Assembly (NCBI RefSeq): GCF_002584985.1
Contig: NZ_NUPZ01000040.1
Coordinates: forward strand, 186,001 to 250,000
Direction of reading: 5' to 3'
Source of the DNA: Bacillus sp. AFS029637
GTDB lineage: Bacteria > Bacillota > Bacilli > Bacillales > Bacillaceae_G
Length of the DNA: 64,000 bases
Shown: positions 54,128 to 63,927 of the stretch, one piece after another
How the letters are laid out: every line of letters starts with the position of its first letter
Position numbering within the stretch: position 1 is the stretch's first letter
Notes under the pieces: generated by a model
What the model was told of the DNA's origin: nothing
Database searches by the model: none
The model's input: only the letters and a program-made list of their open reading frames with translations
Program-made: the position numbers and the translations under genes

Positions 54128-54161
54128 AGTATAATGCATATCCAATAGGAAAGTGTGTCAA
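54128..54161 (-). promoter_or_regulatory. spoIIG promoter with 22-base spacer
   Basis: TTGACA (54156-54161) and TATACT (54128-54133) on the minus strand, 22 bases apart. The B. subtilis spoIIG promoter has this same unusual spacing and needs Spo0A. Further Spo0A-like sequence is listed separately. Confidence 0.8.
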
Positions 54162-54207
54162 TTTGCGGAGGTGTTTTTTTGTTATTTTGTGATTTCTAGA
54201 CATAATC

Positions 54208-54214
54208 TGTCGGT
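54208..54214 (-). promoter_or_regulatory. Spo0A-like box upstream of the spoIIG promoter
   Basis: TGTCGGT on the plus strand (5 of 7 to TGTCGAA), within TAGACATAATCTGTCGG. If transcription starts near 54121, it lies around -90, where B. subtilis has its distal Spo0A site. A second imperfect site overlaps the -35 (TGTCAAT). Confidence 0.4.
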
Positions 54215-54260
54215 AAAAAATAAAAGTATAGTTTTATAGCGTGATATACTTTTATTTTTT
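54215..54260. repeat. Perfect 16-bp inverted repeat upstream of spoIIGA
   Basis: AAAAAATAAAAGTATA (54215-54230) and its exact complement at 54245-54260 around a 14-base loop. It can serve as a terminator on either strand. On the minus strand it lies after two ftsZ terminators and immediately next to the distal Spo0A-like site. Confidence 0.75.
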
Positions 54261-54397
54261 ATAAACAGATTAATTGAACTATATAATCTAACTTAAACTT
54301 TACTACGGTTATAAAGTGAAACTGTAATTAGTGAGGTGTAAACAGCCTAGCTTTACAGGTAACTAATGCGAAGTAAATTGAAATATACGAAATAAAA
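54261..54397. other. Gap between ftsZ terminators and the spoIIG control region
   Basis: 137 AT-rich bases with no coding frame supported. B. subtilis carries bpr (bacillopeptidase F) between ftsZ and spoIIGA; nothing of it is visible. Confidence 0.6.
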
Positions 54398-54420
54398 AAA
54401 GACCTGCTTAGCAGATCTTT
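54398..54420 (-). terminator. Second terminator after ftsZ
   Basis: AAAGACCTGC/GCAGATCTTT with a TTA loop; one mismatch on plus becomes G-U on the minus RNA, followed by T7. Backs up the first terminator. Confidence 0.85.
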
Positions 54421-54438
54421 TCCATTTAAAAAACAAAA

Positions 54439-54458
54439 AAGGAGCATGAAAGCTCCTT
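54439..54458 (-). terminator. First terminator after ftsZ
   Basis: AAGGAGC/GCTCCTT stem with six T's on the minus strand, only six bases after the ftsZ stop. Confidence 0.75.
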
Positions 54459-54463
54459 CTCTT

Positions 54464-55615
54464 TTATCGTCTACGACGGTTACGTAAAAATGCTGGAATA
54501 TCGATATCATCTGAGTCTGAATGGCGCTCATGTACAACTGGCTCTTCACGCTTCATTTCACGTTTTACTTCACGTTGTTTTGAAGGTTGAGCTACTGGTT
54601 GTTGCTGTTGCGTATGATTCGCATTCGGACGGATGATTGGTTTTGGTGGTTGAGTTGCAATACTGTCATCAAAACCAGTTGCAATTACAGTTACAACGAT
54701 ATCATCTTTTAATCCTTCATTAATAACAGAACCGAAGATCATATTTACTTCTGGATCTGAAGCCGAAGCTACAATATCTGCCGCTTCTTGTACTTCATAT
54801 AAGCTTAAGTTAGCTCCACCCGTAATGTTCATAATAACACCTTGAGCTCCATCAATAGATGTTTCTAATAATGGACTAGAAATCGCTTTTTTCGCAGCTT
54901 CAGCAGCACGATTTTCTCCATTACCAGAACCGATACCCATTAAAGCAGAACCTCTATTAGACATGATTGTCTTTACGTCTGCAAAGTCTAAGTTAATTAA
55001 ACCTGGTGTTGCAATTAAATCAGAAATACCTTGAACACCTTGACGTAATACGTTATCCGCTTCACGGAACGCTTCTAACATCGGCGTATTTTTATCAACA
55101 ATCTCTAATAAGCGATCGTTTGGAATTACAATTAACGTATCTACATTTTCTTTAAATGCAGCAATACCAGATGCTGCTTGTGTTGCACGCTTACGTCCTT
55201 CAAATGTAAATGGACGTGTTACAACACCAACTGTTAATGCGCCTAGTTCTTTTGCAACTTGAGCAACAACTGGAGCTGCACCAGTTCCAGTTCCGCCGCC
55301 CATACCAGCTGTTACGAAGACCATATCCGCACCACGAAGTGCTTCTTGGATTTGCTCTTTACTTTCTTCTGCAGCTTTTTTCCCTACTTCAGGGTTTGCG
55401 CCTGCACCAAGTCCGCGCGTTAATTTTCCACCAATTTGCATTTTTGTTTCAGCTTTTGATAGATTTAATGCTTGTGCATCAGTATTCACAGCGATAAAGT
55501 CTACACCTTGTACACCGTGTTCAATCATACGGTTTACAGCATTGTTTCCGCCACCGCCGACACCGATAACTTTTATATTCGCTAATTGATCTTGAGTAGT
55601 ATCAAACTCTAACAT
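54464..55615 (-). CDS. ftsZ: Cell-division GTPase FtsZ
   Basis: Tubulin-like GTPase that forms the division ring. 383 residues; GTP loop GGGTGTG (106-112), N-terminal [15 protein letters not shown] and T7 loop [14 protein letters not shown]-rich linker (about 316-365) precedes the conserved C-terminal peptide [15 protein letters not shown], which binds FtsA and SepF. GGGGGATTT precedes ATG. It follows ftsA by 39 bases and is closed by two terminators. Confidence 0.98.
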   Translation of the reverse strand: MLEFDTTQDQLANIKVIGVGGGGNNAVNRMIEHGVQGVDFIAVNTDAQALNLSKAETKMQIGGKLTRGLGAGANPEVGKKAAEESKEQIQEALRGADMVFVTAGMGGGTGTGAAPVVAQVAKELGALTVGVVTRPFTFEGRKRATQAASGIAAFKENVDTLIVIPNDRLLEIVDKNTPMLEAFREADNVLRQGVQGISDLIATPGLINLDFADVKTIMSNRGSALMGIGSGNGENRAAEAAKKAISSPLLETSIDGAQGVIMNITGGANLSLYEVQEAADIVASASDPEVNMIFGSVINEGLKDDIVVTVIATGFDDSIATQPPKPIIRPNANHTQQQQPVAQPSKQREVKREMKREEPVVHERHSDSDDIDIPAFLRNRRRR

Positions 55616-55654
55616 GTCGAAATCCCCCTAGAACCTCATTTTTCGTGTCCAATT

Positions 55655-56956
55655 TTAATCCCATAAATAACGGAATACACGTTTTACTTTTGACATCATA
55701 CGGTCATCATTTTGATTATTATTGTTTTGATTACGCGTTTTTTGTTTCGCAGGTTGCTGTTGTACCGGCATTGGTGCAGGTACTGGTTCAAAATGCTCTT
55801 GTTTTTCCTGCACGTTTTTTCCACGTAATTTAGCTTTTTGATAAGAGTGTTTAATTAATCCAACTCCAATTGTATATTGAGGCTCACGCACACCAATATA
55901 ATCTGGAGTCGCTATACGAACATTTTCATGTAAAATATCATATGCAAGATCAAGAACACCTGGCATAGAAGCAATTCCGCCAGTTAGTACATAACCAGAA
56001 GCAACTTGTTTGATTCCTAGCTTGCGTACTTCTTCTTGTACAAACATTAAAATTTCCTCTACACGAGCCTCGATAATATCAGATAATTCCAATTGTGAAT
56101 ACTGTTCTGTTTGATCACTTCCCATAATAGGAACCGTAAACATTTCTTCTTCAGATGCTGTATCATAAAAAGCATGTCCATATTTCAGCTTAATTTGATC
56201 TGCATTTTCTGTTGAAGTTTTCAATCCAATCGCAATATCCTTCGTTATATGGTCTCCACCTAATGGCAATACGCTCGTCGCTTGTAACTCTCCATCTTTA
56301 AAAATAGATAACGTTGTAGAACCTCCCCCAATATCAACAAGGGCTACACCTCTATTTTTTTCATCTGAAGATATAGCAACTGTCGCAGCCGCTAACGGTT
56401 GAAGACAAATATCAACAATTTCAAGACCTGCTTTTTCTACACAACGAAGTAGGTTATGTAGTAAAGTTCTCGAGCCTGTAATAAGTGTACCTTCCATTTC
56501 TAATCTTACACCGATCATCCCGCGTGGATCGTTAATCTCGTCAAGACCGTCTACGATGAACTGTCGAGGTACCACATCAATAAACTCACGTTCAGGAGCA
56601 ATTGACACAACTTGTGCTGCATCTAGAACGCGTAAGACATCTTCATTCCCGATTTCACGATCTTCATTTGAAACAGCGACTACTCCATGACAAGGAAGTA
56701 GCTGTACCTGGTTTGCATTGACACCTACTACAACTTGCTCAATGTGGATTCCCACCATGCGCTCAGCTTGTTCAATTGCTTTTTTAATTGATCGAACAGT
56801 CTCGTCTATATCAACTATCGATCCCTTCTTTAAACCACTTGATTTAACATTTCCAACACCAATAATGTTTAAGCTGTCATTAACCATTTCACCAATGATG
56901 ACTTTAACATTGGATGTACCGATGTCAAGACTAACATATATTTCATTGCTGTTCAT
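55655..56956 (-). CDS. ftsA: Cell-division protein FtsA
   Basis: Actin-like membrane tether of the Z ring. 433 residues; the ATPase phosphate motifs SLDIGTSNVKV (9-19), ALVDIGGGSTTLSIF and YVLTGGIASMPG are visible. The C-terminus ends in a K/R-rich membrane-targeting helix (MMSKVKRVFRYLWD) after a Q/N-rich linker. AAGGAGG lies before ATG. In operon with ftsZ. Confidence 0.97.
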   Translation of the reverse strand: MNSNEIYVSLDIGTSNVKVIIGEMVNDSLNIIGVGNVKSSGLKKGSIVDIDETVRSIKKAIEQAERMVGIHIEQVVVGVNANQVQLLPCHGVVAVSNEDREIGNEDVLRVLDAAQVVSIAPEREFIDVVPRQFIVDGLDEINDPRGMIGVRLEMEGTLITGSRTLLHNLLRCVEKAGLEIVDICLQPLAAATVAISSDEKNRGVALVDIGGGSTTLSIFKDGELQATSVLPLGGDHITKDIAIGLKTSTENADQIKLKYGHAFYDTASEEEMFTVPIMGSDQTEQYSQLELSDIIEARVEEILMFVQEEVRKLGIKQVASGYVLTGGIASMPGVLDLAYDILHENVRIATPDYIGVREPQYTIGVGLIKHSYQKAKLRGKNVQEKQEHFEPVPAPMPVQQQPAKQKTRNQNNNNQNDDRMMSKVKRVFRYLWD

Positions 56957-57355
56957 TCTTTGGCACCTCCTTCTTTATTTATACCATACAACTCAATATA
57001 TGGAACAACAATCGCAACTTTACTATTTATAAGAAAAATATTCAACGTCTTTATACGTTTCCCTTTTTTAACCCTATATTTTTCTTATTTTTATTTAACA
57101 TTCATTTAAGAATATCGCAGTAAACTGTAAATAACTGCTTATCTCGAAATAATTCTATTTCAAGTGTAAAGATTACCGCCAAGTATAAGTCTACACTAAG
57201 ATGTACTCATAGAAAAGTGAAACTTGTACCAATCCTAGTATGAATCTAAGAATTTTTACATATTTTTCATCAAATGAACCATTCTTGTAAATTCATATGC
57301 ACTAAGCAGAACGTTCGTTTTGTTTTTCTGTAATAACGCAACGAAAACTACCGTT
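56957..57355. promoter_or_regulatory. Promoter region between divIB and ftsA
   Basis: 399 bases without a gene. On the minus strand TTGAAT (57040-57045) and TAAAGT (57017-57022), 17 bases apart, form a plausible ftsA promoter. A TGGTATAAA closer in (56978-56986) is too near the ribosome site. ylxW, ylxX and sbp, present here in B. subtilis, are not seen. A 6-bp palindrome GAAATA/TATTTC is near 57147-57164; no sigma-H site stands out. Confidence 0.55.
57017..57045 (-). promoter_or_regulatory. Candidate ftsA promoter
   Basis: TTGAAT and TAAAGT with a 17-base spacer, each 4 of 6 to consensus, about 60 bases ahead of ftsA. Confidence 0.4.
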
Positions 57356-58132
57356 CTATTCTTTTTTTTCTTCTGATCCTAACTCTTTTGTATACGCCCC
57401 TACTTCTAAGTCAATTAATACTTTCTTACCTGGTTCAATTGTTTTTAAAATAAGAGGATACGCTTCCATACGCTTTGCGAAATTTTGAATCGTAGTGCTC
57501 ACTTCATACCCTTCATTCATATATAAAGTAAGATGGTCTTCATTCGCATTCGTCGGTGAATAACGAATCTCAGAAATAGATCTTAAAATAGTCGGTGTTA
57601 ACTTTTCTAACTCAGCAATTAACTCCTTCATTTTCTCCTCTTTAAAAGGTTCAAAAATTGGTGCTGCAACAGGAAGTTTTCCGTTCGGGAGTACATCAAG
57701 TGTTTTCCCATTTTCCAATAAAGGTTGTAATTTTCCATCTTTGTTTATATAACCAATCGTTACATACTCTTCAATATGAACATCAATTTTGTTCGGAAAA
57801 CGTTTTTTTACATTTACTGCTTTAATTTCTTTTCGTTTCGTTAAGTTTTCTTCTGCTTTATGTGCTGTCACTCGGAAATAACTTGTATCATATGTCACAT
57901 CCGATTCCTTCATCACTTGTTCATCTGTCATATAATGATTTCCAAGTACACTTATCTTTTTTATATTACTAAGCGGAGACCGAAAATAAATTAAAAAGAG
58001 TACTAATAAAAATAAAATTGATATGTATAAAATCAATCGATGATTAACATTTTTTTTGTTTTTGTTTTTTTTCTTTTGATTTTTCAACTTTGGTACACGA
58101 TCTTGTAGTTTAATCACTTTACTATTTTTCAT
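57356..58132 (-). CDS. divIB: Cell-division protein DivIB (FtsQ)
   Basis: Late divisome protein that stabilises the FtsL-DivIC complex. 258 residues; short lysine-rich cytoplasmic tail (about 1-31), a single transmembrane helix at 32-50, POTRA domain beginning ISVLGNHYMTDEQVMKESDV, and the beta domain with conserved NGKLPVAAPIF. An unusually lysine/asparagine-dense stretch at 18-30 is normal for the group. Follows murB, as in bacilli. Confidence 0.94.
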   Translation of the reverse strand: MKNSKVIKLQDRVPKLKNQKKKNKNKKNVNHRLILYISILFLLVLFLIYFRSPLSNIKKISVLGNHYMTDEQVMKESDVTYDTSYFRVTAHKAEENLTKRKEIKAVNVKKRFPNKIDVHIEEYVTIGYINKDGKLQPLLENGKTLDVLPNGKLPVAAPIFEPFKEEKMKELIAELEKLTPTILRSISEIRYSPTNANEDHLTLYMNEGYEVSTTIQNFAKRMEAYPLILKTIEPGKKVLIDLEVGAYTKELGSEEKKE

Positions 58133-58155
58133 GTACGATCCCCCTATGTAACATA

Positions 58156-58184
58156 AAGAACGGCATGTTCCTCATGCCGTTCTT
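58156..58184 (-). terminator. Hairpin after murB
   Basis: Eleven-bp perfect stem AAGAACGGCAT/ATGCCGTTCTT with seven-base loop. Minus-strand tail TTTATGT is only partly U-rich, so it may attenuate rather than stop transcription into divIB. Confidence 0.6.
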
Positions 58185-58230
58185 ATCTTCTTATTATAGC
58201 ATAAATGATAATGAGCGGAACGAATAACCG

Positions 58231-59136
58231 TTATCTTCCAATGATTTCTACTTCTGTATGCATATCTAAACCAAATTTATCCTTAATTGTATGTTTTATC
58301 AATGCGATTAAGGATAATACATCTTGTGCTGAAGCCCCTCCAGTATTAATAATAAAATTCCCATGCATTTCAGAAATTTGAGCTCCGCCTATTCGATAAC
58401 CACGAAGCCCCGCTTTTTCTACTAAATGTCCTGCAAAATCTGGGAGGGGATTCCGAAATACACTTCCTGCACAAGGATGATTCCACGGCTGCGTTTCGCG
58501 GCGGTAATCTTTATTTTTTTGCATATTTCTTATAATTTCCTCACGCTCTCCAACCTGTAATTGAAACTCAGCTTCCAAAACAATACCAGGACGTTTCGTT
58601 TGTAATACAGATGTACGATAAGAAAACTCCATTTCGCTATTCATCAACCACTCAATTGTTCCGTTTTCAAACAGAATAAGAGCCTTTGATAATATACTTG
58701 ATATATCTGATTTATGTGCTCCTGCATTCATATACACTGCGCCACCAACACTCCCTGGAATACCACTTGCAAATTCCAGTCCAGCTAACCCTTGGCGACT
58801 AAGTAAAGTTGACAATTTAATAAGGGGATATCCACCACCAACTCTTACTCTATGGTTTTCGACCTCTAAGTGGTCTAATCCTTCTCCTAAACGAATAACG
58901 ACACCTTCTATCCCTTTATCAGATACGAGAAGGTTTGAACCACGACCAATTACAGTCCACTTTGTTTTATATTTCTTTACTAACTGCAATGTTTTCTCAA
59001 TACCGGTAACATGCTTTGGTACAATTAAAATATCAGCTGGTCCACCTATTTTCATAGTAGTATAACGCGCTAACGGTTCGTTAACTAATACTCGACCAAC
59101 ATTTGCTTTTATAAGCTCATTTACTAATTGTTCCAT
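58231..59136 (-). CDS. murB: UDP-N-acetylenolpyruvoylglucosamine reductase
   Basis: Reduces UDP-GlcNAc-enolpyruvate to UDP-MurNAc using NADPH. 301-residue type II MurB. FAD-binding [15 protein letters not shown] near 63-77, [17 protein letters not shown] near 124-140 and the catalytic serine region CAGSVFRNP near 222. Next to murG in the mur cluster. Bacilli often carry a second MurB paralogue; this is the cluster copy. Confidence 0.95.
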   Translation of the reverse strand: MEQLVNELIKANVGRVLVNEPLARYTTMKIGGPADILIVPKHVTGIEKTLQLVKKYKTKWTVIGRGSNLLVSDKGIEGVVIRLGEGLDHLEVENHRVRVGGGYPLIKLSTLLSRQGLAGLEFASGIPGSVGGAVYMNAGAHKSDISSILSKALILFENGTIEWLMNSEMEFSYRTSVLQTKRPGIVLEAEFQLQVGEREEIIRNMQKNKDYRRETQPWNHPCAGSVFRNPLPDFAGHLVEKAGLRGYRIGGAQISEMHGNFIINTGGASAQDVLSLIALIKHTIKDKFGLDMHTEVEIIGR

Positions 59137-59197
59137 AAACGATCTCCCCCATATTAAGTCTCCTTATTACAGTAGTATGCAGGGCGTTCACCTAACG

Positions 59198-60292
59198 TTA
59201 TTTTTTTACAAGTTGATTCATTACTTCATACAGCTTATTCGCCGCATCTGGAATACCTAATTGTTTAGCAGCTAGCTTCATATTTTGTAATGTTTGTGCA
59301 TCTAATAAAATCTCATCAATATCACGAATTAGCGTTTCAGATGTTAAATCTTTTTCAAGTAGCATTTTTGCTGCTCCTTTATCAACAACTGAACGTGCAT
59401 TTTTTTCCTGATGGTTATTTGTTACATACGGACTCGGAATCAACACACTTGGCTTACCTAACGCTGTTAACTCTGCAAGTGTTGTTGCCCCCGCTCTTGA
59501 AACAACAAGATCTACACCTGTAAGTACTTCTGGCATATTATGAATAAAAGGTTTAATGATGACATTATTCGGATTCCCCTTTTGCTTCACTGCTTCCATC
59601 ACTTTGTCATAATGTACTTCACCTGTTACATACAAGATTTCGTAACTTTTATTCCCAAATTGTTCTATCGCCTCTACAAAAGCATCGTTAATCGGTCTAG
59701 CCCCACGACTCCCTCCGAAAATAAGTACGGATTTTTTAGGAAGAGATAAACCTACTGAACGTTTTCCTTTCATTCCATTTTGATCCATCACCTCAGAGGC
59801 ACGTGGATTGCCTGTCATAACCACTTTTGACTGTGGAAAATGTTCTGTCGCTGCTTCAAAACAAACAGCAACTTTATCAACATAACGACTTAAAAATTTG
59901 TTTGTTACACCTGGTACACTATTTTGTTCATGTACAATAGTTGGAATACCTAATTTTGCTGCAGCATACACAACTGGGCCACATACATATCCACCTGTTC
60001 CAATCACAATGTCCGGATTAAAACGACGAATATATCGTTTACTATCTTGTACACCCTTTAGGAAACGCATCACTGTTTTCACATTATCTAACGATATTTT
60101 TCGTTTAAATCCACTTATAACAATAGATTGAAACGGTATACCTGCTTTTGGAACAATTGTACTCTCCAATCCATTTTCTGTACCAATATATAAAAACCTT
60201 GCTTCTGGATTTAACTTCTTTATTTCTCTAATTAAAGCAAGAGCCGGATAAATATGGCCCCCAGTACCCCCACCACTTACTAATACACGCAC
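59198..60292 (-). CDS. murG: Lipid II synthase MurG
   Basis: Transfers GlcNAc onto lipid I to make lipid II at the inner membrane face. 364 residues; N-terminal [13 protein letters not shown] (7-19), [21 protein letters not shown], and C-terminal [18 protein letters not shown] for UDP-GlcNAc. Full length. Lies between spoVE and murB in the cluster as in B. subtilis. Confidence 0.97.
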   Translation of the reverse strand: MRVLVSGGGTGGHIYPALALIREIKKLNPEARFLYIGTENGLESTIVPKAGIPFQSIVISGFKRKISLDNVKTVMRFLKGVQDSKRYIRRFNPDIVIGTGGYVCGPVVYAAAKLGIPTIVHEQNSVPGVTNKFLSRYVDKVAVCFEAATEHFPQSKVVMTGNPRASEVMDQNGMKGKRSVGLSLPKKSVLIFGGSRGARPINDAFVEAIEQFGNKSYEILYVTGEVHYDKVMEAVKQKGNPNNVIIKPFIHNMPEVLTGVDLVVSRAGATTLAELTALGKPSVLIPSPYVTNNHQEKNARSVVDKGAAKMLLEKDLTSETLIRDIDEILLDAQTLQNMKLAAKQLGIPDAANKLYEVMNQLVKK

Positions 60293-60372
60293 TACTAACT
60301 CCTCCGCTTCTCATTTCTTATTTCAATCGTATTTATTTCTATGTACATATTGTATTTTCACACACATACGAA

Positions 60373-60397
60373 AAACCCTGTCTTATAAACAGGGTTT
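60373..60397 (-). terminator. Terminator overlapping the spoVE stop
   Basis: AAACCCTGT/ACAGGGTTT stem with a seven-base loop and short T tract on the minus strand. It overlaps the final codon of spoVE, so spoVE and murG may be partly uncoupled. Confidence 0.65.
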
Positions 60398-61487
60398 AGT
60401 AGCGAGAATGGCGACTTATATTTAATAATACACCTACTGCCATTAACATTAATGTCAAACTTGATCCACCATAACTTAAAAACGGCAAAGTAATACCCGT
60501 AACAGGCATCAATCCTGTTACAACACCAACATTAATCATTACTTGAATCGCAATCATCGCCACAATACCTACTGCTAAAAACGTACCATATAAATCTGGC
60601 GCTCCTAATGCTATACGAATCCCGCGCCATAATAATAGACTAAATAATAATAACACAAATGAACCACCAATAAAACCTAATTCCTCGGATAAGATTGCAA
60701 ATATAAAGTCTGTTTGTGGTTCAGGTAAATAAAGAAATTTTTGTCTACTTTGTCCAAGTCCAAGCCCGAATAATCCACCAGGTCCAATTGCGAGTAATGA
60801 TTGGATAATTTGAAATCCACTTCCGAGCGGATCTGACCACGGATCTAAATATGATGTAATGCGTTTCATTCGATACGGTGCTGATGCAATTAACCCTACA
60901 AATCCTGCTACGCCAACCAAACCAAACATTGCAAAGTGAAAGACCCTTGCTCCTGAAATAAATATCATAATGATACACGTCCCAACCATTACCGTTCCTG
61001 TACCGAGGTCTGGCTGTAACATAATCATCCCAAAAGCAAGAAACACAAAACTAAGAGCCGGTAATAAACCACGTTTAAAAGATGTAATTAATTTTTGCCG
61101 TTCCGCTAAAAATTTTGCCAAGAAAATTATCATCGCAAACTTCATAAACTCTGACGGTTGAATCGAAAATGCTCCGATCCCAATCCAACTTCGTGCTCCT
61201 CCTCGAACAAGACCTACTCCTGGAATAAGAACGAGAATAAGAAGAATGAAGCAAACTAGCAAAATCACTTTTGAATACGTACGCCACACCCAATAATCAA
61301 TTTTCATTATAAAAAACATAGCTACTACACCAAGACCTGCAAACAGTAATTGTCGTTTTGCAAAAAAGAATGAGTCCCCCATTTTATAAGAGGCCCAAAC
61401 TGCACTCGCACTATAAACCATAATCATTCCAATTGTCAAAAGCGAGAGCGTAACGATGATGAGAATAAAATCAGGCGATTTCTTCAT
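60396..61487 (-). CDS. spoVE: SEDS glycosyltransferase SpoVE (FtsW-like)
   Basis: Polymerises lipid II for the spore cortex. 363-residue SEDS protein with ten transmembrane helices; conserved GARSWIGIGAFSIQPSEF near 96-113, catalytic region MLQPDLGTG near 157, LPEPQTDFIFAILSEELG near 250 and PFLSYGGSS near the end. It lies between murD and murG, where B. subtilis has spoVE. FtsW paralogues elsewhere look alike, so the name rests on context. Confidence 0.92.
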   Translation of the reverse strand: MKKSPDFILIIVTLSLLTIGMIMVYSASAVWASYKMGDSFFFAKRQLLFAGLGVVAMFFIMKIDYWVWRTYSKVILLVCFILLILVLIPGVGLVRGGARSWIGIGAFSIQPSEFMKFAMIIFLAKFLAERQKLITSFKRGLLPALSFVFLAFGMIMLQPDLGTGTVMVGTCIIMIFISGARVFHFAMFGLVGVAGFVGLIASAPYRMKRITSYLDPWSDPLGSGFQIIQSLLAIGPGGLFGLGLGQSRQKFLYLPEPQTDFIFAILSEELGFIGGSFVLLLFSLLLWRGIRIALGAPDLYGTFLAVGIVAMIAIQVMINVGVVTGLMPVTGITLPFLSYGGSSLTLMLMAVGVLLNISRHSRY

Positions 61488-61534
61488 TACCCATAAACAC
61501 CACCTCTTTAGGCAGAACCTTTTGCCCTATGTAA

Positions 61535-61570
61535 CAAAACATCAGTAGGTGTTAGCCTACTGATGTTTTG
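61535..61570 (-). terminator. Terminator after murD
   Basis: Fifteen-bp perfect stem CAAAACATCAGTAGG/CCTACTGATGTTTTG with a six-base loop. On the minus strand TTTTGTT follows. It lies seven bases before the murD stop at 61578, with spoVE 48 bases further. Confidence 0.78.
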
Positions 61571-61577
61571 ATTTACT

Positions 61578-62930
61578 TTATATAAGTTTATGCACAGCTT
61601 GTATAAAAATGTCTCCTCTTTCTTCAAATGTTTTAAATTGATCCCAGCTCGCACATGCTGGAGAAAGAAGGATAACATCACCATCTTTAGAATGGGCATA
61701 AGCTTTCACTACCGCTTCATCTAAAGTATCGACACTTTCAATTATATCTAATCCCGCTTTTTCTGCCGCTCTTACTAATTTTGGTGCTGTTTGTCCAAAT
61801 GTTACAATCGCTTTTACATTTTTGAAATATGGAATTAAATCATCGAATTCATTTCCACGATCAAGCCCACCTGCTAGTAACACAATCGGTTGTGTAAACG
61901 CAGATAATGCTTTCTCAGTCGCTAACATATTTGTCGCTTTTGAGTCATTATAAAACTTACGATTATTAATAGTTGTTACATATTCTAAACGATGTTTTAC
62001 ACCCGTAAAGCGTTTTAACACTACCGTAATCGCTTCGTTAGAAACACCTAACAATTTCGCAATACTCATCGCAGCTAAAATATTTTCTAAGTTGTGCTGC
62101 CCTGGTAAAACGATATCACTTACTTCAACAACTTTTTCCCCTTTAAAATAAAGAGCATTATCTTTTATATACGCACCATCTTCAATTTCTTTCGTTGTCG
62201 AAAACAGTATTTTTTGACCTTTAGTATTCGCAGATAAGGCCATCACATCTGCATCATCTGCATTTATTACACTATAATCGTTTTCTGTTTGGTTTTTAAA
62301 AATATTTGCTTTTGCTAAACCATATTCCTTCTTCGTCCCATGATAATCTAAGTGGGCTTCAAATAAGTTTAAAAACGCAGCAATTTTAGGCTGGAACGAT
62401 TCTACTCCCATCAATTGAAACGATGAAAGTTCTGTAACTACAACTTCATTTTCTTTTGCATCCTGCGCTACTTCACAAGCAACAGTCCCTATGTTTCCTG
62501 CAATAACAGGATGCTTTTGTCCTTCTTTTAACATTTCAAACGTAAGCATTGTCGTTGTCGTTTTACCGTTAGATCCCGTAATTCCAACAAATGGTGCCTC
62601 TGAAATACGATATGCTAATTCGACTTCTGTAACTATTGGAATTTGCTTTTCTTTCGCAGCAACTAATATTGGATTAGAATACGGAATCCCTGGATTTTTT
62701 ACAACAAGAGAAATATTTCTCTCTAACAATTCCAAAGGATGACCACCACATACAACGTCCATTCCTTTTGCTTGCAATTCTGCAGCAAGTACATTTTCCG
62801 CTAAAGGCTTTCCGTCATTTACAATAACATTTGCCCCTACTTTTTGTAACAAGGTAGCTGCTGCATAACCACTTTTTGCAATGCCTAATACAAGAATATT
62901 TTTATTTTGAAATTCAGTTACAGTTTTCAA
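61578..62930 (-). CDS. murD: UDP-MurNAc-L-Ala-D-Glu ligase
   Basis: Adds D-glutamate to UDP-MurNAc-L-Ala. 450 residues; ATP loop [14 protein letters not shown] near 115-128, catalytic [15 protein letters not shown] region near 190, [12 protein letters not shown] near 274, and the C-terminal ligand domain with NDSKATNM. Starts directly after mraY (stop 62931, one base apart). All Mur-ligase landmarks present. Confidence 0.97.
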   Translation of the reverse strand: MKTVTEFQNKNILVLGIAKSGYAAATLLQKVGANVIVNDGKPLAENVLAAELQAKGMDVVCGGHPLELLERNISLVVKNPGIPYSNPILVAAKEKQIPIVTEVELAYRISEAPFVGITGSNGKTTTTMLTFEMLKEGQKHPVIAGNIGTVACEVAQDAKENEVVVTELSSFQLMGVESFQPKIAAFLNLFEAHLDYHGTKKEYGLAKANIFKNQTENDYSVINADDADVMALSANTKGQKILFSTTKEIEDGAYIKDNALYFKGEKVVEVSDIVLPGQHNLENILAAMSIAKLLGVSNEAITVVLKRFTGVKHRLEYVTTINNRKFYNDSKATNMLATEKALSAFTQPIVLLAGGLDRGNEFDDLIPYFKNVKAIVTFGQTAPKLVRAAEKAGLDIIESVDTLDEAVVKAYAHSKDGDVILLSPACASWDQFKTFEERGDIFIQAVHKLI

Positions 62931-63905
62931 TTACATCCACACCCCGATATAAATTCCTAACACAGCTAATAAAAATCCTACAGACCAAAACGTTACCACG
63001 ACGCGCCACTCTGACCAACCACATAATTCATAATGATGATGTAATGGACTCATTTTAAAGACACGTTTTCCTGTTGTTTTAAATGAAATAACTTGAATAA
63101 TAACAGATAAAGTTTCCGCTACGAATACGCCACCAATAACTACAAGTAGCAATTCTTGTTTTAATAAAATTGCCACAGCTGCGATGGCACCACCTAAAGC
63201 TAAGGAACCTGTGTCTCCCATAAATACTTTTGCTGGATTCGCATTGAATACTAAAAATCCAAGTACAGCTCCTACAACTGCCATACAGAATATTGCTACT
63301 CCAAATTGCTCTTGTGCTACAGCAATAATACTAAATGCTCCAAATGCAATAGCAGCTGTTCCTGATAATAAACCATCTAAACCGTCAGTTAAGTTAACTG
63401 CATTTGATCCACCAATAAGCATAAATAGTACAAGTACAAAATACGCCCAACCTAATTCAAACTTAACATCCGTTCCCGGAATCATGATGTATGTGTGAAA
63501 TGCTTGCCCTTTTCCAATTAAAAAGAACGCAATAGCAATAATAAGCTGTCCTACTAATTTTTGTTTTGATGTTAAACCAAGATTTCTCTTCTTAACTACC
63601 TTTATGTAGTCATCTAAAAATCCAATCAATCCGTAACCAAATGTCACCAATAATAATAAAGAAACTTCTGCACCTAAATTGTTAAACTTAATCGCCATAA
63701 TAAGGGTAGTCACCATCATAGATACATATATGACAATACCACCCATCGTCGGTGTCCCTGATTTTTTTTGATGTGACTTTGGTCCCTCATCACGAATACT
63801 CTGTCCGAACTTTAATTTTCTTAAAAATGGAATAAACAATGGCGAAAGGGCAACAGAAATTAAGAATGCTACCCCAGCCGTTACTAATAAACCTTGCTCA
63901 AGCAC
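62931..63905 (-). CDS. mraY: Phospho-N-acetylmuramoyl-pentapeptide-transferase
   Basis: Transfers phospho-MurNAc-pentapeptide to undecaprenyl phosphate, giving lipid I. 324-residue membrane enzyme with about ten helices; [24 protein letters not shown] and [12 protein letters not shown] carry the catalytic Asp and His residues. The start is GTG at 63905 ([11 protein letters not shown]) with AGAGGAGG upstream; an ORF start 6 codons earlier overlaps that site. VFVAETLSV replaces the VFVMETLSV that I recall in close relatives, an unimportant change. Confidence 0.96.
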   Translation of the reverse strand: MLEQGLLVTAGVAFLISVALSPLFIPFLRKLKFGQSIRDEGPKSHQKKSGTPTMGGIVIYVSMMVTTLIMAIKFNNLGAEVSLLLLVTFGYGLIGFLDDYIKVVKKRNLGLTSKQKLVGQLIIAIAFFLIGKGQAFHTYIMIPGTDVKFELGWAYFVLVLFMLIGGSNAVNLTDGLDGLLSGTAAIAFGAFSIIAVAQEQFGVAIFCMAVVGAVLGFLVFNANPAKVFMGDTGSLALGGAIAAVAILLKQELLLVVIGGVFVAETLSVIIQVISFKTTGKRVFKMSPLHHHYELCGWSEWRVVVTFWSVGFLLAVLGIYIGVWM

Positions 63906-63927
63906 ATGTAGTCCTCCTCTCACGTTG

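Noticed and set aside
54328-54549. Possible small gene between ftsZ and spoIIGA
   Set aside because: It runs across the two ftsZ terminators and into ftsZ in another frame; no ribosome site.
57108-57135. GCAGTAAACTGTAA near ftsA resembles GCAGTTTACTGTAA in the tnpB right end
   Set aside because: Match covers only short palindromic bases and there is no further similarity around it; likely chance.
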